Part shown: positions 35,739 to 45,776 of the stretch, one piece after another
Layout of the letters: every line of letters begins with the position of its first letter
Position numbering within the stretch: position 1 is the first letter of the stretch
Source of the DNA: Actinophytocola xanthii
Lineage (GTDB): Bacteria > Actinomycetota > Actinomycetes > Mycobacteriales > Pseudonocardiaceae
Length of the DNA stretch: 64,000 nucleotides
Reading direction: 5' to 3'
Assembly (NCBI RefSeq): GCF_001921205.1
Contig: NZ_MSIE01000001.1
Location: 124,001-188,000, forward strand
Position numbers and translations under genes: made by a program
Notes under the pieces: generated by a model
The model's input: only the letters and a program-made list of their open reading frames with translations
Database searches by the model: none
What the model was told of the DNA's origin: nothing

Positions 35739-36713
35739 GTGGTTGACGCAGTAGTCGTACGGGCCACCGGCGGGGCGGAAGTACTCGAGCTCACGCAGGT
35801 CGATCCGCCCGAGCCAGGCCCGGGAGACCTGCTCGTCGAGGTGGCGGCCGCGGGCGTCAACTACATCGACACCTACCACCGCCGCGGCATCTACCCCAAG
35901 GACCTGCCGTTCGTCCCCGGCAACGAGGGTGCCGGCGTGGTCCGGGCCGTCGGGACCGAGGTCGAGGGTGTCGACACCGGCGACGTCGTCGCCTGGGCCG
36001 ACGTGGCCGGCTCCTACGCCCAGCAGGTCGTCGTGCCGGCTCGCTCGGCCTACCCGGTGCCCGAGGGCGTCGGGGCGGAGGTCGCGGCCGCGGCGATGTT
36101 GCAGGGCCTCACGGCCCACTACCTCGTGACGTCCACCTACTCGGTCAAGCCGGGGGACACGGTGCTCGTGCACGCCGCCGCGGGCGGGGTCGGCCTGCTG
36201 CTCGTGCAGGCGGCCAAGGCCCGCGGCGGCAGGGTGATCGGCACGGTGTCCACCGCCGAGAAGGAGGAGCTCGCCCGGGAGGCGGGTGCCGACGAGGTCA
36301 TCCGCTACACCGAGAAGGACTTCGCCGACGAGGTCGCCCGGATCACCGACGGCACGGGCGTCGCCGCGGTCTACGACGGCGTCGGCAAGGACACCTTCGA
36401 CCGCAGCCTCTCCTGCCTCGCCCCGCGCGGCATGCTGGCCCTGTTCGGCGCGTCCAGCGGCGCGGTGCCGCCGGTCGACCCCCAGCGGCTCAACGCGGCC
36501 GGCTCGGTGTTCCTCACCCGCCCGACGCTGGCCCACCACATCGCCACCCCCGAGGAGTTCCGGTGGCGCTGTGACGAGCTGTTCGCCGCGATCTCCGCGG
36601 ACCGGCTGCGGGTGCGGATCGGCGGGCGGTACCCGCTGGCGGAGGCCCGCCGCGCCCACGAGGACCTCGAGGGCCGGCGGACCACCGGAAAGCTCCTGCT
36701 GCTCCCGGGCTGA
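35739..36713 (+). CDS. qor: NADPH:quinone oxidoreductase (zeta-crystallin type)
   Basis: A 324-residue zinc-free MDR enzyme: N-terminal GVNYIDTYHRRGIYP, NEGAGVV, and the NADPH motif AAAGGVGLL near residue 150. It reduces quinones by one or two electrons. GTG 35739 has GGAGG five bases upstream. A TAGGGT (35703-35708) overlaps the end of the desaturase gene and may be its own promoter. It matches Rv1454c by position. Confidence 0.9.
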   Translation: MVDAVVVRATGGAEVLELTQVDPPEPGPGDLLVEVAAAGVNYIDTYHRRGIYPKDLPFVPGNEGAGVVRAVGTEVEGVDTGDVVAWADVAGSYAQQVVVPARSAYPVPEGVGAEVAAAAMLQGLTAHYLVTSTYSVKPGDTVLVHAAAGGVGLLLVQAAKARGGRVIGTVSTAEKEELAREAGADEVIRYTEKDFADEVARITDGTGVAAVYDGVGKDTFDRSLSCLAPRGMLALFGASSGAVPPVDPQRLNAAGSVFLTRPTLAHHIATPEEFRWRCDELFAAISADRLRVRIGGRYPLAEARRAHEDLEGRRTTGKLLLLPG

Positions 36714-36757
36714 CCCCGGCTCACGGCCGCGGTCGACCAGGGCTTCGCGGACCCGCT

Positions 36758-37369
36758 CTAGCCGACCTGGACGGCGTCGACCACGAACACCAGGGTCTCG
36801 TCCTGCAGCTCGTTGCCCGAGCCCGCGTAGGCGAACTCCGGCGGGGCGACGATCAGCCGGCGGCCGGCACCGCGCATGCCGACCAGACCCTGGTTCCACG
36901 CCTCGATGAGCCCGCTGCCCACGGTCTCCACCGGCAGTGGGCTCCCCTGGTCGTAGGAGCTCTCGACCAGCTGGCCGTCGGACCACTTGACCAACGTGTA
37001 GTGCGCCTGCATCGACCCGCCCTGGGCGACCTGCGGTCCCGTGCCGGGCGCCAGGTCGGCCACGACCAGCTCGGTCGGCGCGGAGCAGGTGTCCGGCACG
37101 GTGATGGTCGGCTTCGCCCCGGCGGCACCCTCGACCTTGATGTCCTTGGCCGTGCACGCGGCCCCGGCCTGGTCCGGGGCGGGGTCTCCGGACGCGCTCG
37201 ACTCCGTCTCGGCGGACGACTCCGTTTCCGACGGGGACTCCGTCGGCGGCGCGAAGGTCTGGGTGTCCCCCGGCGGTTCGTCGGACGCCTGCTCGTTGGC
37301 GACACAGCCGCTGACGGTCAGCGCCACCGCCGTCGTCACGCCGATGAGGAGCTTGCTCACGTTGCGCAT
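36758..37369 (-). CDS. FKBP-type peptidyl-prolyl isomerase lipoprotein
   Basis: A 203-residue lipoprotein: basic start MRNVSK, hydrophobic stretch, lipobox VSGC (Cys about 22), a Ser/Glu/Thr-rich linker (about 25-70) and an FKBP domain (about 95-203) with SYDQGSPLPVETVGSGLIEAWNQGLVGMRGAGRRLIVAPPEFAY. It would assist protein folding on the outer membrane face. ATG 37367-37369 lies eight bases from TAAGCT, so the mRNA is probably nearly leaderless. Divergent from the unassigned 2-TM gene. Confidence 0.88.
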   Translation of the reverse strand: MRNVSKLLIGVTTAVALTVSGCVANEQASDEPPGDTQTFAPPTESPSETESSAETESSASGDPAPDQAGAACTAKDIKVEGAAGAKPTITVPDTCSAPTELVVADLAPGTGPQVAQGGSMQAHYTLVKWSDGQLVESSYDQGSPLPVETVGSGLIEAWNQGLVGMRGAGRRLIVAPPEFAYAGSGNELQDETLVFVVDAVQVG

Positions 37370-37377
37370 GGTTTGCG

Positions 37378-37383
37378 AGCTTA
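37378..37383 (-). promoter_or_regulatory. -10 box of the FKBP lipoprotein gene
   Basis: TAAGCT on the minus strand ends eight bases before the ATG at 37369. Confidence 0.4.
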
Positions 37384-37412
37384 GAGGGCAGGTCGGAAGG
37401 TGCCCGACGGCG

Positions 37413-37478
37413 CCTGACGGTAACCAGGTCAGGTCACTCTTTTCGCCTATATCTCGGGGCACGGCACGGAGGTAGAGT
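37413..37478 (+). promoter_or_regulatory. Control region of the 2-TM/cupin module
   Basis: An inverted repeat CCTGAC-N9-GTCAGG (37413-37433) is followed by an AT-rich patch and a -10-like TAGAGT (37473-37478). The leader then has a strong ribosome site GAGGTGAT before TTG 37518. Confidence 0.4.
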
Positions 37479-37517
37479 AACTCCCCGCACTCGATCAAAC
37501 ACCCGAGGTGATGCCCG

Positions 37518-38519
37518 TTGTCAGCGGACGGCAAAGGCCTCCGCAAGAACCCGATTCAAGAGATCTTCTGGACTAGAACCGGCCTCCTACTCCTGATCTT
37601 GTTGGTGACATCGGGCCTGACCATGATCGCCTCGAGCGGCATGGCCGCCGGAACCGGGAGGAACCTGGTCACGGCGATGGCGACGGGGACCCTCGTCTCG
37701 GCGATAGTGGGCTTCGGCCAGACGCTGATCACCGCCAGCGCGGCCCAGCGGGCCATGCTCACGCCGCTCATCGAGGAGAGTCGCCAGGCGCTGCGCGACC
37801 TGGCCGACGAGTACCGATCGATGAACCGGGAGTTCTTCCCCACTCACGTGTTCGAGCCCACCGCCGAGCCCAGCCCCGCCTTCAACCGGCTGATGATGCA
37901 GGACCTGGAGAACACGAGGCACTACCTGTTTCGGGGCTTCTCCGGCCGGCATGCCGCCGCCAGGCTGCTGCTGTCGCGTTCGGAGTGGGAGTTCAGGGCC
38001 GTGGTGTCCGACCCGCGCAACCTCTCGGGGGTCGGCGGCCGGGCCAGGTACCTGATCCGGCACTCCGCCGCCGACGTCGACCAGGACACGATCAACGCAC
38101 GGCTGCACGAGGAGATCAGAATCGGCCTGGTGGGCCTGTTCCTGGCTCGGAGCAGGTGCACCAGGATGGAGGTGACCGTGATCTCCGACCCGCCCATCGA
38201 CCGGTTGGAGATCTTCGACGACAGCGTCTGGGTGACGCTCTACAGCGACGCCCGGGCCACCAACGCGTTCCCGCGGACGCTGCGGTTCTCCGAGGGCTCG
38301 TTCGTCTACACGATGGAGCGGGCCGAGTTCTCCCGGATCTCCGCATCCCGCCACGCACACCACCTGGTGATCACGCCGAACACCACGCGCGAGGACTTCA
38401 TCGCGCAGTTCGAGAAGGTCACCGGGAGCAGACTCACCGAGGAGCAGTTCCTTGAGTTGAACGCCGAGTTCTACAACTTCCTCCGAGACTTCTCCGTTAC
38501 CGCCGAGTTGGGGAGCTGA
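37518..38519 (+). CDS. Two-helix membrane protein of unknown function
   Basis: An unrecognised 333-residue protein. Two adjacent membrane helices (about 18-42 and 48-72) at the N-terminus are followed by a cytoplasmic domain: a helical part (73-130), then alternating strands and helices with EWEFRAVVSDPRNL, CTRMEVTVISDPPIDRLEIFDDSVWVTLY and RTLRFSEGSFVYTMERAEF. The pattern recalls membrane-anchored phosphodiesterase/PLD-like or nucleotide-binding effector folds, without a recognisable HKD motif. The TTG start has GAGGTGAT upstream; no other start fits. The cupin gene follows 5 bp after the stop, so the two form an operon. Function cannot be assigned. Confidence 0.7.
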   Translation: MSADGKGLRKNPIQEIFWTRTGLLLLILLVTSGLTMIASSGMAAGTGRNLVTAMATGTLVSAIVGFGQTLITASAAQRAMLTPLIEESRQALRDLADEYRSMNREFFPTHVFEPTAEPSPAFNRLMMQDLENTRHYLFRGFSGRHAAARLLLSRSEWEFRAVVSDPRNLSGVGGRARYLIRHSAADVDQDTINARLHEEIRIGLVGLFLARSRCTRMEVTVISDPPIDRLEIFDDSVWVTLYSDARATNAFPRTLRFSEGSFVYTMERAEFSRISASRHAHHLVITPNTTREDFIAQFEKVTGSRLTEEQFLELNAEFYNFLRDFSVTAELGS

Positions 38520-38524
38520 TAGTC

Positions 38525-39163
38525 GTGCCCTTGCGGGTTTCCGCCGTGGGCGAGCTGGCAGAGCAGCTGTGCGATGCCGATTTCGACCTGGTCGAGCAGT
38601 GGGACCGGGTAGACAAGTACTTCGCGGCCTGGGCCGAGCAGCCGGGTCTGCGGATGAACCTGCGACACCACCTGCTCAACCTGCCCAACGACCGGGCCGA
38701 GGCGATCATCGAGCGCTCCCGCGAGACGACAACCCACTTCGCCTGGTGCCTGCGCGACCGGCCGGAGGAGCCGTTCACGTTCTGGCTGCACGAGTACAAA
38801 CAGCAGCGGGACTGGCGGCAGGGCTACGCGGACTCGGTACACAACCACCGCTACCACTTCTGCACGACGATCCTGCGCGGCGGCTACCTTCACGAACGGT
38901 ACGACGCGCGGCTGGACCCGGACACCGAGCTGATCGGCTCGGCCGAGCTCCTGCAGAGCACGCCGTGCCCGGTCGGCGCGAGCGGCTTCCTGCTGGCCTC
39001 GGACTTCCACCGCATCCCGCGCGCGGCCGACGGGACCATGACGTTCCTGGTCAAGTCCCGCTCGGTCATGCCGTGGAGCCTGTCCTACGACCCGGCCACG
39101 CAGGAAAGCCACCGGCACGTCCCGGTGGAGTCGAGGTTGGAGCAGCTGGCCCACCGGCTTTGA
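38525..39163 (+). CDS. Three-His cupin, thiol-dioxygenase-like
   Basis: A 212-residue soluble protein. H106 and H108 in SVHNHRYHFCTTILRGGYLHERY and H162 in ASDFHRIP are spaced like the 3-His iron site of cysteine dioxygenase-type cupins; W183 and Y188 near the C-terminus are aromatic. It could be a mononuclear-iron dioxygenase or a binding protein. No Gly-rich or metal-binding Cys motif is present. GTG 38525 follows GGGGAG; the gene is coupled to the 2-TM protein gene. It ends 125 bp before the HD gene, which has its own promoter. No family name is claimed. Confidence 0.62.
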   Translation: MPLRVSAVGELAEQLCDADFDLVEQWDRVDKYFAAWAEQPGLRMNLRHHLLNLPNDRAEAIIERSRETTTHFAWCLRDRPEEPFTFWLHEYKQQRDWRQGYADSVHNHRYHFCTTILRGGYLHERYDARLDPDTELIGSAELLQSTPCPVGASGFLLASDFHRIPRAADGTMTFLVKSRSVMPWSLSYDPATQESHRHVPVESRLEQLAHRL

Positions 39164-39237
39164 TCCCACCGGCCCCCTTCGTTATCCGTTCGTGAGGAAG
39201 GAGAGCGCGAAGCAAGACAGCCGCCGCTCTTGGCGTT

Positions 39238-39283
39238 TACCATCTCCCCTACCAACCTGCCGCAAGGCACGTTGGTTGGGGAG
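39238..39283 (+). promoter_or_regulatory. Promoter and 13-bp inverted repeat before the HD gene
   Basis: -10 box TACCAT (39238-39243) is followed at once by CTCCCCTACCAAC (39244-39256), which is matched at 12 of 13 bases by the inverted copy at 39271-39283. The right arm carries the GGGGAG ribosome site of ATG 39289. It could be an operator or a leader hairpin hiding the ribosome site. Confidence 0.5.
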
Positions 39284-39288
39284 GGGTC

Positions 39289-39981
39289 ATGCACACCGAG
39301 GACGCCGCAGCGGTTCGTGCCGCCGTGCCCGCGGTACCGGCCGCCGTGCTCGCGATCGTCGACGCGCAGGTGCGCAAGCTGTGCGCGCGGTACGCCAAGC
39401 GCCTGCCGTTCCACGGGTGGCACCACGTGAGCTTCGTGCGCTCCAAAGCGGTGCAGTTCGCCGGTGCCAACGGCGCCGAGGTGAGCGTCGTCGAGACGGC
39501 GGCCCTCGTGCACGACGTGAACTACCTGGTGCGAAGGAACTCCCCGGCGGCGGCCGGCGGCCGGTTGCGCCAGGACATGCTCGCCCGCGCGGGGGTCGCG
39601 GCGGACACGGCGCGCTGGATCGAGGATGTCGTCGTGGAGGCCGAGATGGCCAACCGCGGCCCGGACATCTCGCTCGAGGCACAAGCACTGTCCGATGCGG
39701 ACACCCTGTTCAAGGCGCTGCCGGTGACGCCGGTGATGCTCTCGCACCGCTACCTCGCTGAGAACGGCATCACCCTGCGCGAGCTGGCGGACAAGATCGT
39801 CGGTGAGCAGCAGGACAAGCACGACGAGGGCTACTACTTCTACAACACCGAGGCGGCGGCGACCTACTCCCGCTGGGCCGCGACGAACCTCATGCTCTGG
39901 CAGCACATCCGCGAGTCCCTGGACGACGACGACGTCACCGACCTGCTCGACGCGGTCAACGCGCACGCGGCCGCGTCCTGA
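39289..39981 (+). CDS. HD-domain phosphohydrolase
   Basis: A 230-residue HD-superfamily protein: H42-G-W-H45-H46, H75-D76 (ALVHDVNY) and a later Asp (LSDADTLF) make the metal site. Such small cytosolic HD proteins cut phosphomonoesters or nucleotides; the substrate is unknown. A C-terminal Tyr/Trp-rich helix region (GYYFYNTEAAATYSRWAATNL) is typical. It may belong functionally with the module upstream but has its own promoter. It ends 19 bp before the convergent SRPBCC gene. Confidence 0.78.
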   Translation: MHTEDAAAVRAAVPAVPAAVLAIVDAQVRKLCARYAKRLPFHGWHHVSFVRSKAVQFAGANGAEVSVVETAALVHDVNYLVRRNSPAAAGGRLRQDMLARAGVAADTARWIEDVVVEAEMANRGPDISLEAQALSDADTLFKALPVTPVMLSHRYLAENGITLRELADKIVGEQQDKHDEGYYFYNTEAAATYSRWAATNLMLWQHIRESLDDDDVTDLLDAVNAHAAAS

Positions 39982-40000
39982 AGCCGACTGAGGACGTGGG

Positions 40001-41029
40001 TCAAGGCGTCCAGTCCGGATCGCGACCGATGAGGCCGAGCAGGCGGTCGTGCGCGGAGGCCTCGGGCGGCACGGGTACCGGCGGGCCGTACACGTAGGGC
40101 AGCCGCAGCACCTCCTCCGGCAGCGCGTCCAGTGCGCGGAACCCCCACTCGACCTCCTCGTCCGGGATCGCATAGTCCTGCCCGGTGGCTCGCGCGACGT
40201 CCCAGCCGTGCAGGGGCAGGTCGGCCGAGACAACCTGGTCGATCGAGACCTCGACCGTGGTTCGACCCGCGTGCGGCGCCTCGAACTCCGTGGCGGCCAG
40301 GGCCGGGTCGGCGAGGACGTCCTGGATGTCCCGACGCGCCGACCGGAACGCCGCGAGCGGGTCCTCGTCCACCGAGGACCCCGGCGACGGCGTCCGCCCG
40401 GCGGACCCGAGCAGCACCCCGTGCATCTCCACGACATGGCGCACGACGTCCCGCACCCGCCAGCCGACACAGGGCGAAGGGCCGTCCCACTGTCCATCGT
40501 GGACGTTCCGGAGCAGGCTCTCGAACCCGTCGGCGCGGCGGCGGTACCGCGCGGCGATCTCCCCCTCCCCGACCAGCACGGCGTCGAGCCGCTCGAAGCC
40601 CTCCGCGACCCCGTGCTCCATACGGGACTCCAGCACGGCGTCCCGGACCCGCCGGGAGGGGAACCGCACGGTGTTGGTCAGCGTGGTGCACCCGTCCCGC
40701 TCCACGAGGACGATCGTGCTCACCGACTCGTGCTCGGCCCGCGCCTCGCAGTCCACATTGGTCTCCGTCGAGACGATCCGCTCGGGCGCGCTGATCTCGA
40801 CGTAGGTGCCGCGCAGGGTCATCTCCGCGCCGGCCGGACCCACCATGAGGTAGTACCAGCTCCCGCCGACCCGCAGGTCGACCTCGCAGACCGTCATCCG
40901 CCACCCGTGTGGGCCGAACCACCGGCGCAGCAGCTCGGGGCGGGTGTGCGCGTCGAAGACCGCACGCCGTGCGGCGGCGAACTCCCGCGTGATCACGATG
41001 TCGGCCTCGCCGACCGGCACCACCTTCAC
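40001..41029 (-). CDS. SRPBCC (AHSA1) domain fused to a DinB/TIGR03086-type domain
   Basis: A 342-residue two-domain protein. Residues 1-150 form an AHSA1-like SRPBCC fold (ITREFAAARRAVFDAHTRPELLRRWFGPHGWRMTVCEVDLRVGGSW), and residues 155-342 form a four-helix DinB/mycothiol-dependent maleylpyruvate isomerase-like domain (SLLRNVHDGQWDGPSPCVGWRVRDVVRHVVEMH, LPLHGWDVARATG) with metal-ligand His. In actinobacteria both domains occur alone; the fusion is less usual. GTG 41027-41029 overlaps the ArsR stop in GTGA, the usual ArsR-SRPBCC pair. Function is unknown. Confidence 0.82.
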   Translation of the reverse strand: MKVVPVGEADIVITREFAAARRAVFDAHTRPELLRRWFGPHGWRMTVCEVDLRVGGSWYYLMVGPAGAEMTLRGTYVEISAPERIVSTETNVDCEARAEHESVSTIVLVERDGCTTLTNTVRFPSRRVRDAVLESRMEHGVAEGFERLDAVLVGEGEIAARYRRRADGFESLLRNVHDGQWDGPSPCVGWRVRDVVRHVVEMHGVLLGSAGRTPSPGSSVDEDPLAAFRSARRDIQDVLADPALAATEFEAPHAGRTTVEVSIDQVVSADLPLHGWDVARATGQDYAIPDEEVEWGFRALDALPEEVLRLPYVYGPPVPVPPEASAHDRLLGLIGRDPDWTP

Positions 41030-41352
41030 GGCAGCTCCTCGAGCAGGGAGTCGAGCCGCTCGTAGCTCTCGGCCCAGAACCGCCGGTAGTCCACGAGCCA
41101 CCGGGTCGCCTCGCGCAGCGGCTCGGCCTCCAGCCGGCACGGCCGGCGCTGGGCGTCCCGGCCCCGGGAGACCAGCCCCGCCCGCTCCAGCACCTTGAGG
41201 TGCTTGGAGATGGCGGGCTGGGTCATCGCGAACGGCTCGGCGAGCTCCTTGACCGAGGCCTCCCCCCTGGCCAGGCGGGCGAGGATGGCCCGGCGCGTGG
41301 GGTCGGCGAGCGCGGCGAACGTGGCGTCGAGCCGCTCGAGGGTGACCGACAT
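41026..41352 (-). CDS. ArsR-family repressor
   Basis: A 108-residue winged-HTH protein: ALADPTRRAILARLARGEASVKELAEPFAMTQPAISKHLKVLERAGLVSR is the ArsR/SmtB core. No metal-binding Cys set is present, so it belongs to the non-metal ArsR branch that is linked to AHSA1/SRPBCC partners. A perfect AGGAGGTGAT ribosome site precedes ATG 41350-41352. It is co-transcribed with the SRPBCC gene. Confidence 0.92.
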   Translation of the reverse strand: MSVTLERLDATFAALADPTRRAILARLARGEASVKELAEPFAMTQPAISKHLKVLERAGLVSRGRDAQRRPCRLEAEPLREATRWLVDYRRFWAESYERLDSLLEELP

Positions 41353-41414
41353 CCATCACCTCCTAGTTCGATAACCGGAAGGTAATGGAGCGGAGTCGCC
41401 CGGTCAAGGAGGCG

Positions 41415-42356
41415 TCAGAACGGGAGACCGAGGACCGGGAGGGACAGGGCCGAGTCGACGGCCAGCGCCACGAACACCAGCGTGAGGTAGGTGTTGGAGA
41501 GGTGGAACACCTTCATCGGCTGGCCCGGCTCGCCACGGCGCACCGCGGCGTACAGCCGGTGGGCGACGACGAGGAACCAGGCTCCCACCCCGACGGCGAA
41601 CGCGGTGTACACCCACCCGGTCGCCGGCACGAGCAGCAGCGTCCACAGCACCATCACCCACGAGTAGGTGACGATCTGCCGGGCGACGCGCTGGGCCGTG
41701 GTCACCACGGGCAGCATCGGCACGCCGGCGCGGGCGTAGTCGTCCCGGAACTTCATCGCCAGCGCCCAGAAGTGGGGCGGCGTCCAGAAGAAGATCACGC
41801 CGAACATCACCAGCGCCGGCCACTCGATGCCGCCGGTCACCGCCGACCAGCCGATCACCACCGGCATACATCCGGCGGCCCCGCCCCACACGATGTTCTG
41901 CGCGGTCCGCCTTTTCAGAACCATTGTGTACACGAGTACGTAGAAGAGGATGGCGGCGACCGACAGGCACGCGGCCAACAGGTTCGTCGTCGGCCACAGC
42001 CAGGCGAACGAGACCACGCCGAGCACGACCCCGAAGACCAGCGCACGACGAGGAGGTACCTGGTGGCGAGGCAACGGCCGGGACGCGGTCCGCTTCATCA
42101 CCGCGTCGATGTCGGCGTCGGCCACGCAGTTCAACGCGTTGGCCGAGCCCGCGGCCAGGGTGCCGCCGAACAGCGTCGCGAACACGAGCCACGGCGACGG
42201 GACGCCGCGCTCGGCGAGCATCATCGCCGGCACCGTGGTCACCAGCAGGAGCTCGATGATCCGCGGCTTCGTCAGCGCCACGTACGCCAGCAGCACGTCC
42301 CTGCGGCGACGCCCCGTGCCCTTCGCGGGATCGAGGGCAGCGCTCACCGGCGGCAT
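41415..42356 (-). CDS. ctaB: Protoheme IX farnesyltransferase CtaB
   Basis: A 313-residue UbiA-family membrane prenyltransferase (about eight or nine helices) that makes heme O from heme b and farnesyl diphosphate. The Asp-rich motif [25 protein letters not shown] and the second motif [16 protein letters not shown] are present. ATG 42354-42356 has GGGGAG upstream; TTG at 42368 is an alternative start. Divergent from tkt, with a -10-like TACCAT (42391-42396, minus). Confidence 0.94.
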   Translation of the reverse strand: MPPVSAALDPAKGTGRRRRDVLLAYVALTKPRIIELLLVTTVPAMMLAERGVPSPWLVFATLFGGTLAAGSANALNCVADADIDAVMKRTASRPLPRHQVPPRRALVFGVVLGVVSFAWLWPTTNLLAACLSVAAILFYVLVYTMVLKRRTAQNIVWGGAAGCMPVVIGWSAVTGGIEWPALVMFGVIFFWTPPHFWALAMKFRDDYARAGVPMLPVVTTAQRVARQIVTYSWVMVLWTLLLVPATGWVYTAFAVGVGAWFLVVAHRLYAAVRRGEPGQPMKVFHLSNTYLTLVFVALAVDSALSLPVLGLPF

Positions 42357-42435
42357 AAAGCTCCCCAAGGTCGGTTCGGCAACGCTTGGAATGGTAGCCG
42401 CGTGACCATGGACGGCCGTTCCCGGGTGGCTTGGC

Positions 42436-42457
42436 TAGGCTGTCCCTGACGAGGGAC
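42436..42457 (+). promoter_or_regulatory. tkt operon promoter with hairpin at the transcription start
   Basis: -10 box TAGGCT (42436-42441) is followed directly by GTCCCT-GACG-AGGGAC (42442-42457), a perfect 6-bp inverted repeat that would cover the start of the mRNA. The leader to GTG 42541 is about 93 bases. Confidence 0.45.
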
Positions 42458-42540
42458 GACGAGGGAAGACGCCCAGTGGATCATGACGCCAGGTGGGCGG
42501 TCGCACGTTTAGAACGCCGAGGAAATGGGAGCCTGACTCC

Positions 42541-44648
<2,108 letters not shown>

Positions 44649-44652
<4 letters not shown>

Positions 44653-45767
44653 CCGACAAGCTCGCCCAGCTCTCCGACGCCGGCGTCTCCATCTGGCTGG
44701 ACGACGTCTCCCGGCGCCGGCTCACCTCCGGCAACCTCGCCGGGCTCATCCGCGACAAGCACGTCGTGGGTGTCACCAGCAACCCGACGATCTTCGCCAA
44801 GGCCCTCTCCGAGGCCGCGGACTACGACGAGCAGGTCCGCGAGCTCGCCGCCCGCGACGCCTCGCTGGAGTCCGCCATCAAGGAGATCACCACGACCGAC
44901 ATCCGCAACGCCTGCGACGTGTTCCGGGACGTCTTCCAGGCCACCGGCGGCACCGATGGCCGGGTCTCGATCGAGGTCGACCCGCGCTCGGCGCACGACA
45001 CGGACAAGACCGCCGCCGAGGCGCTGGACCTGTGGAAGACCGTCGACCGGCCGAACCTGCTGATCAAGATCCCGGCCACGCAGGACGGCCTGCCGGCGAT
45101 CACCAGCACCCTCGCCGAGGGCGTCAGCGTCAACGTCACGCTGATCTTCTCCGTCGAGCGGTACCGCGCGGTGATGGAGGCCTACGCGTCCGGTCTGGAG
45201 CAGGCCAAGGCCAACGGGCACGACATCGCCAAGATCATCTCGGTCGCTTCGTTCTTCGTGTCCCGGGTGGACACCGAGATCGACAAGCGGCTCGAGGCCA
45301 TCGGCACCGATCAGGCGCTCGCGCTGCGGGGCAAGGCCGCCGTGGCCAACGCACGGCTGGCCTACGCGGCGTTCCAGGAGTTCTGCGCCAGCGACCGCTG
45401 GCAGGCCCTCGCCGCCGACGGCGCCCGGCCGCAGCGTCCACTGTGGGCGTCGACCGGGGTGAAGAACCCCGACTACTCCCCCACGCTGTACGTCGACGAG
45501 CTCGTCGTCGCCGACACGGTGAACACGATGCCGGAGTCCACGCTGGACGCCGTGGCCGAGCACAGCCAGCTGCGCGGCGACACCGTCACCGGCACCGCGG
45601 AGGAGGCGCAGCGGGTCTTCGACCAGCTGACCGAGGTCGGGGTGAACCTGACCGACGTGTTCCTCGTGCTGGAGAACGACGGCGTCGACAAGTTCGAGAA
45701 GTCATGGGAAGAGCTGCTCGAGTCCGTGCGCGGGCAGCTGAAGGCCGCAACCTCGGCAGGGAGCTGA
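44649..45767 (+). CDS. tal: Transaldolase
   Basis: A 372-residue actinobacterial-type transaldolase. Schiff-base K140 in [12 protein letters not shown]; Asp in [18 protein letters not shown] near 200. It exchanges a dihydroxyacetone unit between sugar phosphates. ATG 44649 overlaps the tkt stop (ATGA), and the pgi gene starts 9 bp after its stop. Confidence 0.97.
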
Positions 45768-45776
45768 GCTAAGCAG

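Noticed and set aside
37518-38519. Phospholipase D-like enzyme
   Set aside because: The strand pattern is suggestive but there is no HxKxxxxD motif, so no enzymatic call is made.
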